From Zarea fungicola (taxonomy: Eukaryota; Ascomycota; Sordariomycetes; Hypocreales; Cordycipitaceae), in contig FWCC01000199.1 of NCBI GenBank assembly GCA_900169235.1, positions 1 to 64,000 of the forward strand: a stretch of DNA of 64,000 bases, read 5' to 3'. Positions 45,480 to 55,819 of the stretch are shown here, one piece after another. Below the pieces are notes generated by a model that did not search any database, was not told the origin of the DNA, and saw nothing but the letters and a program-made list of their open reading frames with translations. Each line of letters begins with the position of its first letter. Position 1 is the stretch's first letter. Made by a program: the position numbers and the translations under genes.

Positions 45480-47133
45480 TTAGCCCATGATCATGCCCTT
45501 CATGCCGGAAAGATCACCCTCCTTGGCAGCGATTTCAAAGTAGCCGTAAATGATGCTACAATGTTGTTAGTGATACATCGCAATTAATGTCCAGACACAG
45601 TTGACTTACGTGACAGCAAGAAGAGTACCAGTACCGGAGCCGAGGGCACCCATAAGGTCGCTCATGACGGAGAGAGCACCAATGCAGGCACCACCGAAAG
45701 CGGCGGCAGTGGGAATGATGCGCTTGAGCTCCTTGTACATGCTCTGGTCGCGGTGACCGGCCATGACGAGACCCTGATCCTTGAGCTGTTTGGCGACATC
45801 ACGGGGGCTGGAACCGGAGACTTCAATCCACGTCTTGGAGAAGAGAGCGCAGGCACCGAGCATGTAGACGATGTAGGTGACGGTGTGGATGGGGTCGAGA
45901 AGGGCGTCCTTGAAGTTGAGAGGGGGCGACATGTAGTAGACGAGACCAGAAATGGCGTGGAGCTGAGCGGAGCCGTCCTTGGCCTCCCAGACACCAAAGA
46001 GGCGGACGAGGAGGTTGTCAGAGAAGCGAGAGTAGAGCATCTGGCTGATGAGGAAGACGTTGGAGGAGAGAGCAGACTGCAGCATGATGGGCATGTTGGA
46101 GGTGTAGAAGAGACGGACGGGGTAGGAGCCGCGGGCACCACGCTGGCGGGACGACTTGACGGGGATCTCGACGCGGAAGCCCTGGAGGTAGATGACGGCA
46201 ACGAAGACGATGATGGTGGCGAGCAGGTTCATGATGTTGGGGAGGTTCTGGCGATAGAAGGCCTCCTGGAGAGCACGCTGCTTGTTGGGCCAGGTCATGA
46301 GAAGGTGGAAGAGGGCAATGACGGCACCCTCAAACTCGGGGCCACGGCCAGTGTTGATGGTGGTGGGGGAGAAGGCCTTCCACATGATGGACTCGCAAAT
46401 GTTGGTGGCAATGAAGAGAGAGATGCCGCTGCCAAGACCGTAGCCCTTCTGGAGAAGCTCGTCGAGAAGAATGACAATCATGCCGGCGACAATGAGCTGG
46501 AGAATCAGGAGGAAGACGATACCAGCACCGAGATCACCGGGGGGGCCGTAGAGGCCGCTGAAGACGTAGACGGTGGCGGTACCGGCAGAGAGGATAAAGG
46601 CAAAGAGCTTCTGGGCGGTCTGGTAGAGCTCGCGGTCGGACTTGAGGTCGAGGTTGACGTCGATGATGTGGGTTCCGGCGAGGAGCTGGAAGACCATGCC
46701 AGAGGAGATGATGGGGGTGATGCCCAATTCCATCAGGGTTCCTCTGTTACTAGCCATGACCATACGCAGCCAGTAGAGGGGATCCGAATTGTCGGAGGAG
46801 ACGATGCCGTACAGGGGCATCTGGCTCATGACGAGGAAGATGAGGAGGGTGAGGGCGGTCCACATCATCTTCTGGTTGAAGGGAATCTTGGTCTCCGGCT
46901 GCTGAACCTCGGGGAGGAACGGCACAAACGGCTTGACCAAGTCAAGGAAACGAACTAGATGGAGCAGGCGCACATTAGTATGAGCTTGTGATGGGCCAAT
47001 TGACGCGCAATGGCAGTTGGCGATGCGCGGCGAGGCGAGAGCTCGGGGAGGGGGCAAGCCCAACGAGTCGCGCGACAAAGGATACTTTGTGGGAGGGCGC
47101 AAGGGGAGGCATAATGGACGTACGGGAACTCAT
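45480..47133 (-). CDS. SEC61: Protein transport protein SEC61 subunit alpha
   Basis: Three exons on the minus strand: a 10-nt first exon (47133-47124), 46954-45610 and 45555-45480, for 476 residues. Splicing gives [13 protein letters not shown] and then [19 protein letters not shown], the near-invariant Sec61 start. Ten membrane segments follow with highly conserved pieces: [20 protein letters not shown] (plug and TM2 region), [30 protein letters not shown] in the cytosolic ribosome-binding loop, and YMSPPLNF. The C-terminus is [18 protein letters not shown]. It forms the protein-conducting channel of the ER membrane for co- and post-translational translocation. The first intron is 169 bp, longer than others here. 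It shares a 554-bp divergent region with the tRNA isopentenyltransferase. A long frame on the other strand is a shadow. Confidence 0.97.
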
Positions 47134-47687
47134 GGTGGCGGCAGTGACGAATGAAAACAATAAACAAGACAAGTCAATTCATCCAAAGGAAAGAAATGAA
47201 GGAAACCGGAGAGCTGTGATGAGCTCTAGATAAAGGGTGGTGGTGGCAGGAGGTAGGGAGAAGGCGTCTTGAGTCGGGGGCCAGCAATCTGGCTTCAAGC
47301 TTCCAAAATGCAGATGTGTCCAGACGGGGGTGGTGCACGTGACCGAAGTGCAGTGGAAGATGGTGGACGCTCGGGGCTGCGTCCACTGTAACGAGCGCTA
47401 ACGAGCCCAACGAGCACGACTTGAGCCCCTAAAATCCACAGCAAAATTTCCGGCAGACAGCCACAGCCACAGCCCCAGGAAAAGCACTTGTCCTCACTCT
47501 TGGAGAAGCCCAAAGCTACCAGCACCAAGACCCAAACAGGGTTCAGTTTTGTGGGGAAAACCCTGTGGAGATCGACTTCATTCCAACACTTTCTGATACC
47601 AGCGTTGCAACATCTAGAGACTCATCTCCATGCGCTGGTAATAGGTACATTGGGACGAGTAGACCGGCATACACACATCATCGCCGA
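47134..47687. promoter_or_regulatory. Divergent promoter SEC61 / MOD5
   Basis: 554 bp between the start codon of SEC61 (minus) and the first likely start of the tRNA isopentenyltransferase (plus), so it must hold both promoters. No TATA box is clear. Confidence 0.6.
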
Positions 47688-49233
47688 ATGCTCACCCCTG
47701 CAAAATTTCTCTTTCGTCGATATGTGTCTACAATGACAATGGCAACCTCCAAGGCTCCTTCTGAGCCGCTCATTGTGATTTTGGGGTCAACGGGCACAGG
47801 AAAATCCGAGGTTCGCAGTCCTCATAGCCATCTAGATTTCATATCAATATACCACCATTCATAAAATTCTAACATGCACTCAGCTGGCCGTTGAAATTGC
47901 AACCCGCTTTCGCGGCGAAGTCATCAACGCAGACGCCATGCAGCTCTACCGCGGCCTGCCCATCATCACCAACAAAATCACCCCCGCCGAGCAGCGCGGC
48001 GTCCCCCACCACCTGCTGGACCGCATCCCCCTCCACGCCTCCCCCTGGGACGTGTCCGAGTTCAAGAAGCACGCCCTGGACACCATTCGCGAGATTCGCA
48101 GCAGAGGCAACCTGCCCATCCTCGTCGGCGGGACGCACTACTACGTCGAGCCCCTGCTCTTTACGGATGCCATCCTCGACGACGTCGAGCAGGATGAGAG
48201 CAAGACCTTTCCCATCCTCGAGGCGTCCACCGCCGATATGATGGCCGAGCTCCGCCGCGTCGACCCGGACATGGCGGACAAGTGGCACCCCAACGACCGC
48301 CGCAAGATCAAGCGGTCCCTGGAAATCTACCTGCACACGGGCAAGACGGCGTCGGCGCTGTATGCCGAGCAGCAGGCGCGCAAGGAGGGTGCCACTACAA
48401 AAGAGGTGGACGATGACGATGACGCCACCGCCACCACCACCACCGCGCCGTGGGAAAACCTCCTGCTCTGGGTATACTCGGAGCGGGACGTGCTGTGCGA
48501 GCGCCTCGACAGGCGCGTGGACAAGATGTTTGGCAGCGGCCTGGTGCATGAGGTCCAGGAGCTGCACAAGTTCAAGACGGAGCGCGCCGCCCCCATTGAC
48601 ATGTCCAAGGGCATCTGGCAGTCCATCGGCTACAAGCAGCTCGAGCCCTACATTGCCGCCCTGTCGAGCAGCAGCGGTGGTGATGGTGCCACGGAGGAGG
48701 ATGCAGAGAACGTGGAGAGGTTCAGGGTCGCCGGCCTGGAGGACATGAAGACGGCCACGCGGCGCTACGCAAACTACCAGAACAAATGGATCCGCGGCAA
48801 GCAGATCCCCCGGCTGATGCACCGCGGCCCCCAGGCCCTCGGCAGCCTCTACCTGCTCGACAGCACCGACGCCGCGTGCTACCAAGAGACCGTGGTGAGC
48901 CCCGCGACCGCGCTCGTGGAGCAGTTTCTGCAAGGCAAGGAGAGGCCAGAGCCGCGCGAGTTGTCGGACCTCGCGCGTACCGTGCTCGAGGCGGCCACGG
49001 AGAAGCCACCCGTCAAGCAGACGCCGCGGCAGCGGACGTGCGAGGTTTGCCAGACCACCATGGTCACGGAGGAGGCGTGGAGACGGCATGTCAAGGGCAC
49101 GGCGCATAAGAGGGTGCTGAATCGGAAGAAGAGGCTTGCTCTCGTCCCTGTTGAGAAGGGTGATGGCGACAACGACGTGGATATATATGAAGGGGATTCA
49201 GATCCTGGTATAGCATCGTTGCTAGAAGAATAG
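47688..49233 (+). CDS. MOD5: tRNA dimethylallyltransferase (isopentenyltransferase)
   Basis: Two exons: 47688-47810 and 47884-49233. The 73-bp intron has donor GTTCGC, branch CTAAC and acceptor CTCAG. Two in-frame starts exist: 47688 gives MLTPAKFLFRRYVST, a basic non-acidic presequence of mitochondrial type (490 aa), and 47733 gives MTMATSKAPSEP (475 aa). Motifs: P-loop VILGSTGTGKSE, the conserved INADAMQLYRGLPIITNKIT, and VGGTHYYVEPLL. DMSKGIWQSIGYKQ follows, then the tRNA-binding ATRRYANYQNKWIR. A C2H2-like zinc finger lies near the end (CEVCQTTMVTEEAWRRHVKG then TAHKR), as in eukaryotic members. The enzyme adds an isopentenyl group to A37 of certain tRNAs in cytosol and mitochondria. An Asp/Thr-rich insertion sits near residue 215. 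Confidence 0.95.
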
Positions 49234-49753
49234 TAACAATAATCAAAATAAAAATAAATAACATGGTAATTTTTGCAAGTTTATATAAAAAATAATAACG
49301 AAAATAAAAATAAAAATAAACAACATTGTCATTCTTTTGTTTATGTGAGAGTGGCTCATAGCAACTGTACTGCTAGGTCAGCATTCTAGACCAGAGCGAC
49401 TGGACAACACGTTCAACTCTGCTGCTATGGTGCAGACAACAGAAGAGAGTTCATCGCAGTTTTACGCTGTGAATAATGGTGTAAATTACCATTAGAGGTA
49501 TCTAGCTTCGGTTGCTTCAGTCTAGCGCATCAGATACAACTGATGTTGTGCGTTTGAAATCGCTCCAATGACTAGCCTTGACTACCCTTTACCACCACCC
49601 AGTTTATTTCCATGCTAACACCTTGGCCAAGATGATGATAATGTACGCATTTCAGATCCATCTTTCCTACCTCCCATCCCATTAAAAAGCAACCTGAAAC
49701 AATCAAGGAAACCAATCAACGCCAACACCATACCACCCACCCACTCTGAAAAT
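49234..49753. other. Intergenic, convergent 3' ends
   Basis: AT-rich with AAATAAA-type repeats (49240-49320) that may serve as polyadenylation signals for the isopentenyltransferase. No gene seen. Confidence 0.65.
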
Positions 49754-51529
49754 CTACTTCTTCGCCCACATCGAGTTTCCCAACCCGCGGCGCGTCATCT
49801 CCGGAGGTACAATCGCTCCCTTTCTCAGCTGCATCAGCTCGGTTGCGCTATAACTAATGCTGCTTCCTTGATTCCTGAGGCCGCGGTCGAGCACCTTGAA
49901 CACCTCCATTGTCTGGCTCGACATGAGCGGCTCCCGCGTCGGTCTGGGCTTGAGTCGCAGGGCGTTGAGAAGCCGCATAATCTCGAGGAGCCCGCGCCGC
50001 GTGTCGTCGGCCTCCGAGTCGAGATGGCCTTTTTTGAGCCACTCGGCGCTCGCTACATCCCCTGGCTGGTCCGTCAATGAAGCCACCATGGGGATGGTGG
50101 AGGAGCCCGTCACCTGGCGGTACGCGTTGCGCACAATGACAGTAATGTCGTCAATGACGTCGTTGAGGACGACCGTCGGCTTTCCTTGCTGCTTTTTGGT
50201 GGTAAACTCGACCAGTTCATTTTGTGCGCGCGCAGGGGCAAGCTCCGGCGATGCGGCATGGGGTGAGTGCAATATAAGTGACTCGTTGCGTCGGCCAGGT
50301 CGTGCAGACGCGGGCTGAGGAACTGGCTGTACCGGTTCCGGTAGAGGATCTGGTGCGAGTGATGCTGGCAAGGGATCTGGTACAGTTGGTGCCGAAACGG
50401 GTACGAGTACTGGTACTGGCCGAGGTGGTGGTGGTTTCGATGCTGAAACCGGTACAAGTACTGGTGCTGGTTTCGAAGCCGGTATGTGATGTTGCTCTGA
50501 CGGCACCACTGGCAATTTGTTCATCAAGCCCTTGAGCCGCAGTTCCTGCTCAAGAGAAAACTGGATATACTCCAGTGTCTTGGCCAGCCTCTCAGCGGTC
50601 AGGGGTGGCTCCGGCGTCACTGCATATTCCTGCACCGGGGTCTCCTTTCCTGGCTTCGGCTTCGTCCTGGCAATGCACGACGTGCCATGCATGATGGGCG
50701 ACTCCAGTTCCAACACATGAATACAGATGCCAGGTTTTCCCGTCGCCGTGAGCATGAAACAAGCGGTGTCGTTTTCCGCGCTGACCGAGACGCAAAAGTT
50801 TGCGTCAGGCACGACAGTCTGCCCTTGGTGCATCGCCACTTTGCATTTTCCATGGTACAGCATGACATTTCGGAGCTTCGTCTGGATTTGAGTCGGTGCT
50901 GTAGGTGTCGGCTTCGAGACTTGAATGGCAGCTGGTGCTTTTGCGTGGACGGGGGCCGGGGTACCGTTTGTCAACTGTTTTGGAGCAGGCTTCGGCGCAA
51001 GCTTTGGAGCCTCAAATGTGGACGCCTGCATGGGTCTGTATATTTGGATTAGCTGCTGAAAAGAGACAATTATTCTTGTGTCGAGTTGGCGCAAAAAAGG
51101 TTACCCAGAAGACGCCCAGGGTCGGGCATTGAGGTCGGCCAGACCACGCATCTGCTCAGACTCCTCGTCATGAATCGTCACTAATATTCCCTGTTGTTGG
51201 CATTGACCATCGTCATCTCTCTCTTTGATTCTTTTTTGCATTGCATCACATACCTGACCACTTGTTGTTGAGCTGTTTTTTGACCTTGCTGTCATACCGG
51301 CGCGATTCGTCCACTCTCGGGGGAATGAATGAGCGCCCTCTCACGTCGACATCGCTCAGCGGCAGCTCCTCCTGCCGAGACCTCCCCAGATCAGCCTAGA
51401 CGATAGATTCGCGGTTAGTATCGAGGCACGCCTTGCAATCATGCAGTAATAAGAGTTGGCGGCATTGTTTATTACCATGAGGGCTTGGAGGAGTTGGGGC
51501 GACGGATCTACGGGCTTCATGCTGGCCAT
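49754..51529 (-). CDS. Proline-rich conserved protein of unknown function
   Basis: Four exons on the minus strand (51529-51476, 51395-51254, 51180-51105, 51035-49754) give 517 residues. All joins keep frame: MASMKPVDPSPQLLQALM, then ADLGRSRQEELPLSDVDVRG, then VTIHDEESEQMRGLADLNAR, then PMQASTFEAPKLAPKPAPK. After a Lys/Pro/Ala-rich part, residues about 120-180 (NVMLYHGKCKVAMHQGQ, CIHVLELESP) look like a small folded domain. A helix follows (LAKTLEYIQFSLEQELRLKG), then a Pro/Val-rich low-complexity segment with repeated PVLVPVSA, and a helical C-terminus ending GLGNSMWAKK. No signal or membrane segment. I cannot assign a function. The gene lies 451 bp downstream of dihydroorotase on the same strand. 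Confidence 0.7.
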
Positions 51530-51979
51530 TGTGATGTGAGTAGAAGAAAAATTGCAAAGATGTGGTGTGAAGATAATCCAAAGCTCATGAGAAGAGAGGA
51601 AATAAAGAAGATGCACCAGGTACATAAACAAGGCGTATGTGGCATGCACGAGGCCGCGTTTGCCAAGTGTTGGCAGCTGGCATTCGTAAATGCGGTTGGC
51701 CAAGTGGCAGAGCATTAACATCACAAGAGGCGTAACAAGGCGTAACTCGGCTTCACTTTTATTCAGTCACTCCTTTTTTTTATTTAATTCACTTCTTTTG
51801 TGCTCATACTGTTCATTCCACATCTTTGTTCGTCATGCTGCTCGTAGCCAGCTTTTCACTCATCATCCTCTTCCCGCTCATCCTCATGTTCCTCCTCGCC
51901 GACCACTTCCCCATCTACGACTTCCAGCACGTCTTTAATTTCTGCTGCCTCTATCTCTTCTTCCGCTTCAATGACGAGC
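51530..51979. other. Intergenic between two minus-strand genes
   Basis: Promoter of the proline-rich gene and 3' region of dihydroorotase. No further gene seen. Confidence 0.65.
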
Positions 51980-53606
51980 TCATAGCCAGTGTAAGCTAAA
52001 CACTTCATCGCCGTGGCGCGAGTTGCCCACCTCGACCGTCTCGCTCTTGACGCTCGTAGGAATCGTCTCGTTCTTCTCCAGCACGATGCGCCGCGTCGTC
52101 GGCGCCAGCTTATAGAATGCGCGTCCGTTTTTGCTCAAGAAGCCCTCGAGCTTCTCCTGTGTCACGTCCGCGTCGGCGAGCACCCCGCGCTCGATGCCCT
52201 CCTGCAGGGCGAGGATGACGAGCTGCGTGACAAAGGGCTGGGTGAAGACGCCAGCGGGGGCCTTGCCCTGCTCTGCCGATGTCTTGTTCTGGATCGGGTG
52301 GGGAGCGCTGTCGCTTCCACTGCGGGGTGTTAGTTGGTTCTGAGTTGAGAGATTTTTAGGACTGCTGTTTTGGGAATTGGGGGACGGACAAGAAAAACTT
52401 GGGGTTGCCACTCATGGCGGCCTTGAGAAGGGCATCGCGATCTAGAGGCTTCTTGGGGATGGGCTTGCAAAACGCAAAGGGATCGCAGCACGCATCGGCC
52501 TCGGTGAGGTAGAGGTGGTGGGCGGTGATGGTAGCTATTATGGTCAGCACATTTTCCAAACGGGATACCTTGTCAGTGTGTCAAGTGGTTACCTCCAACG
52601 TTGGGGCCACAAGCCTTGACGGCCTCGACAGCCGCAGAGGTGGTGCAGTGCTCGAGCTGTACAGCCAGTTAGCGATTAATCCTCGCTTGAAAATGAATAC
52701 ATGAATACATACAATAATGCGCAGCTTGGGAAAACGCTCGTGAAGGCTCGTGAGGGTAGGTAGGAAAGCTTCCTCGAGAGTCAAGCCCGCGGGGGCGAGG
52801 GCCTCGAGTGCCTCTCCGTGAAGGTTCAGAACTGGGTAATGACTGTCAATACCATCCATGACAGAATGATTTTTGGGGCCGCATACCCATGTCGTTTCTC
52901 TCCATGGCCTCGAAAGTGTCATAAAAGGCCTTGAGGTCGGCGACACCATTGTCAGAGTTGGTCGTGGCACCTATACAAAGTCAGTACGCAATCCAGCAGC
53001 CCGCAACGTTGGGGGCATACCCTGGGGGTAGAGCTTGACGCCAGTCACACCAGCAGCGGCAGCCTTGTCGATAACTTCCGGGGTGACGGTGGAGTGAAGC
53101 TATCAATCTACATCAGCCAAAATCTACCTTTAGTAAGAGATGGCAAACTCACAAAGAGAGACATGAGGTAGTTGACGTTGGGGTTGACGGCAAGGAGCTT
53201 TTGTTTATACTCGAGGGCCTTTTCACCGTCAATATTACTGTTTCCACAAGACAAGGATCAAGTGCGCTCACCATCTCGACAGTCGTCACAGGAGGGACCT
53301 GAGCGTCATTAGCACACTGACGCCACAACAAGAAATCATCACCGAATTCGGCATCCACTCAACATCGAATCACACATACAAGGTTAGGCATACTACAGGC
53401 AATTTTACACCAATTAGCGAATATTCATTATTGTACAACTCTTTTTTAATTAAAAAGTAAAACATGGCGTCTTACACAAAGGCCGTGTCCACGCCACCGG
53501 AAGTCAGGGTGGGCGCAACAAGCTTCATCATGTCATCCTGGCGGAGATGGACGTGCATGTCCGCCGTCGCGGGCAGCTCAATGCGCTGAATATTTCTCAG
53601 ATCCAT
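51980..53606 (-). CDS. URA4: Dihydroorotase (pyrimidine biosynthesis)
   Basis: Ten exons on the minus strand (53606-53476, 53392-53380, 53298-53272, 53218-53153, 53099-53021, 52970-52887, 52831-52713, 52656-52593, 52534-52390, 52319-51980) give 355 residues. All phases agree. Exon 2 is only 13 nt (TATGCCTAACCTT) and exon 3 is 27 nt. Zinc ligands and catalytic residues are in family order: DMHVHLRQDD (HxH), VKLYPQGATT with the carboxylated Lys, NLHGEALE, LEHCTT, TAHHLYLT and GSDSAPHP with the catalytic Asp. The C-terminus DEVFSLHWL matches the usual WS/LTW-type ending. It cyclises N-carbamoyl-aspartate to dihydroorotate, the third step of UMP synthesis, in the cytosol as a homodimer. The intron density is unusual compared with its neighbours. 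Confidence 0.95.
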
Positions 53607-54034
53607 TGCTTATCGTGTTTGTCTTGTAGTAGAGGAAGATGGTTCCCCAAGTTGGGTTTGTCCCGCAAATGCAATGGCGTTGAAAATTCCCATCTTTATC
53701 ACGTGGAAGGTCCCACTGCATATCACCAGCTTCAATAAACTTTAATAAACTTGACAAACATGTCATGGTGGCAAAATAAAATACCAATTAAATTGGAGTA
53801 AAATCTCAAAGAAATAATCAAGAAACCTTTCACAAACAGGTCATGGTGGTTTGGGTGGCAAAGAAATGTATATAGAAATCATTAAATTGGATATCATTTA
53901 AATCGGAGTAAATCTGAAAAAGGCATAATCAAGAAACTAATGCTATATGTATATAAAACAGTCCCTGTATTTTTTTTTTCTCATTCGATTTCTTATTTTT
54001 GTAGTAATCATATTCATCCATCGTTTCCCGGCAT
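53607..54034. other. Intergenic with repeated phrase
   Basis: Promoter of dihydroorotase and 3' end of the permease. The phrase CAAACATGTCATGGTGGCAAA (53754 on) recurs in altered form at about 53833 (CAAACAGGTCATGGTGGTTT) and the segment ATTAAATTGGA appears twice, so an imperfect duplication of about 80 bp is likely. Confidence 0.6.
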
Positions 54035-55819
54035 TTAAAAGAGCCACGAAACGTAGCGGTGGTAAAACTTGCGCGCACCACGGCTCTGGGCGCGGTCCAG
54101 CTTGAGGTTCTCGAGGTACTCCGTCTCCTCATTGTCAATAATGTCCTTGCCCGTGTAAAAGTCAGCCTCGTGGGGCTTGACGCCGCGCGACTTTGTGATA
54201 ATCATGTGTCCAAACAGGAAAGCAAAGTACACGGGAATGCCAATGTAGCCCGTGATGAAGTCCTTGTACGCAAACGTCGACGTCTTGGTGTGGATGAAGA
54301 CGGTAAAGTTCTTGGTCAGGCAGATGAGGCAGCAGAAGAAGAGGGCGACCATGGTGCCCCAGTAACCCTGCGGCGCAATGTACGGCATGGCGCTGTCGGG
54401 AATGTTTTGCGCCTTGCGCGCCTTGACAAAGAACAGGTGGGTGACGAGGATGGAGATCCACGCGAGGATGCCAAAGATGGTCGTCAGGTTGACAAAGTAG
54501 CCAAACACCGTCTTGGAGTCGCTGGACACGTTCATAAAGGCGAGGCAGGCAAAGAGGGCCGAGGTGAGGAGGGCCACGTACGGAACACCGCGGCGGTCGG
54601 TGCGCTTAAAGATGGCGGGCGCGGACTCGTCCGAGGCGAGACCGTAGAGCGTGCGGCTGGCAATGTACAGATCCGAGTTGGAGGCGGAAAAGACAAAGAC
54701 GAGAATGCAGGCGTTGATGATATGAGGAAGAACCTTGACGCCGGCGAGCTGGGCGGCGACGACAAAGGGCGACGAGGCGGCAGAGGCGCCCTTGGTGGAG
54801 GCCGAGGTGTTGGCAAAGGCGAGCTCCTTGGAGTTGTAGGGGACAATCATGCCGACGAGGAGGACCGACAGGCAGTAGAAGACGAGGATACGGTAAAAGG
54901 TGAGGCGGATGGCCTTGGGGATGGTGCGGCGCGGGTTCTGGGCCTCGCCGGCGGTGACTCCGACCAGCTCGGTGCCGAGGTAGGCAAAGGTCGCGTTGAC
55001 CATGACGGACCAGAAACCGAGGAAGCGGCCGAGGGGACCGGTCGCGTAGCCCTTGAGCTCGGAAAAGGCACCAGGGTTGCTCCAGTAGCGGAAGCCGGGG
55101 GCATCACCAGTAGGGCCACCACCGCAGGCAATGATGAGAGCAAAGAGGATGATGCCCAGGATGACAATGACCTTGAAGGACGAGAGCCAGAACTCGAATT
55201 CACCGAAAAACTTGATGCCACCAAAGTAGTTGATGCAAAGGATGGCGACGAGGAAGATGGCGACAAAGACACCGGGGTTGACCTTTTCGGGCTTGACCCA
55301 GTATTGGATGACGAGGGCGGCGGCAGTCAGTTGGTTGGGCGTGATGACGAGATACTTGAACAGGTAGCTGTATATGTGTTAGCCACTTCAAACCATTTAC
55401 TTCAAAAGACTGTTTAAATCCTTCACTTACCACCAGCCGAGAGCGAATCCAAGAGAAGGGTGGCAGTAGCGAGTAGCGTAACCCGTGAAACCAGAGTGCA
55501 GAGGCAACCAGGCTGCCATCTCACCCAGAGAGGCCATGACCATGAAGACGAGGAGACCGACAAAGAGGTAGGAGATGAAGAGAGAACCGGGGCCGGCCTG
55601 GGCGAGGGCCTTGCCGGTACCGACAATGAGACCAGTTCCGAGGGCACCACCAATGGCAATCATGCTAATGTGGCGAGCCTTGAGGCCACGGTGCAGCATC
55701 GAGTCCGGGTCCGTCTCGAGACCACGGATGCGCTGAGGGTAGTGCTCGCCATCGTTGGGACCCTGCAGCTTCTCGTTGGTGACGACGCCATCATTGTGGC
55801 TATATCCTCTGTCACTCAT
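54035..55819 (-). CDS. Amino-acid permease (APC/YAT family)
   Basis: Two exons on the minus strand (55819-55431 and 55367-54035) give 573 residues. The 63-bp intron has donor GTAAGT and acceptor ACAG. A soluble N-terminus of about 45 residues ends LHRGLKARHISMIAIGGALG and leads into TM1, GTGLIVGTGKAL, the substrate-binding glycine region. About twelve membrane segments follow with YAT-family landmarks: GYWxx-type region after TM3, FRYWSNPGAF, TELVGVTAGEAQNPRRTIPK in TM6 and its loop, and DRRGVPYVALL. The C-terminal tail has HEADFYTGKDIIDNEETEYL, an acidic Tyr-containing sorting-type sequence. It imports amino acids with protons at the plasma membrane; specificity is not readable. The upstream 5.2 kb lacks other genes, so a large nitrogen-regulated promoter is possible. 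Confidence 0.93.

Noticed and set aside
45753..46958. 401-codon open frame on the plus strand
   Set aside because: Exact antisense shadow of SEC61 caused by codon bias; Gly/Asp/Glu/Val-rich composition and no motif.
47869..49107. 412-codon open frame on the minus strand
   Set aside because: Antisense of the tRNA isopentenyltransferase, with no family features.
54059..55417. 452-codon open frame on the plus strand
   Set aside because: Antisense of the amino-acid permease; same shadow composition and it runs across the permease intron.
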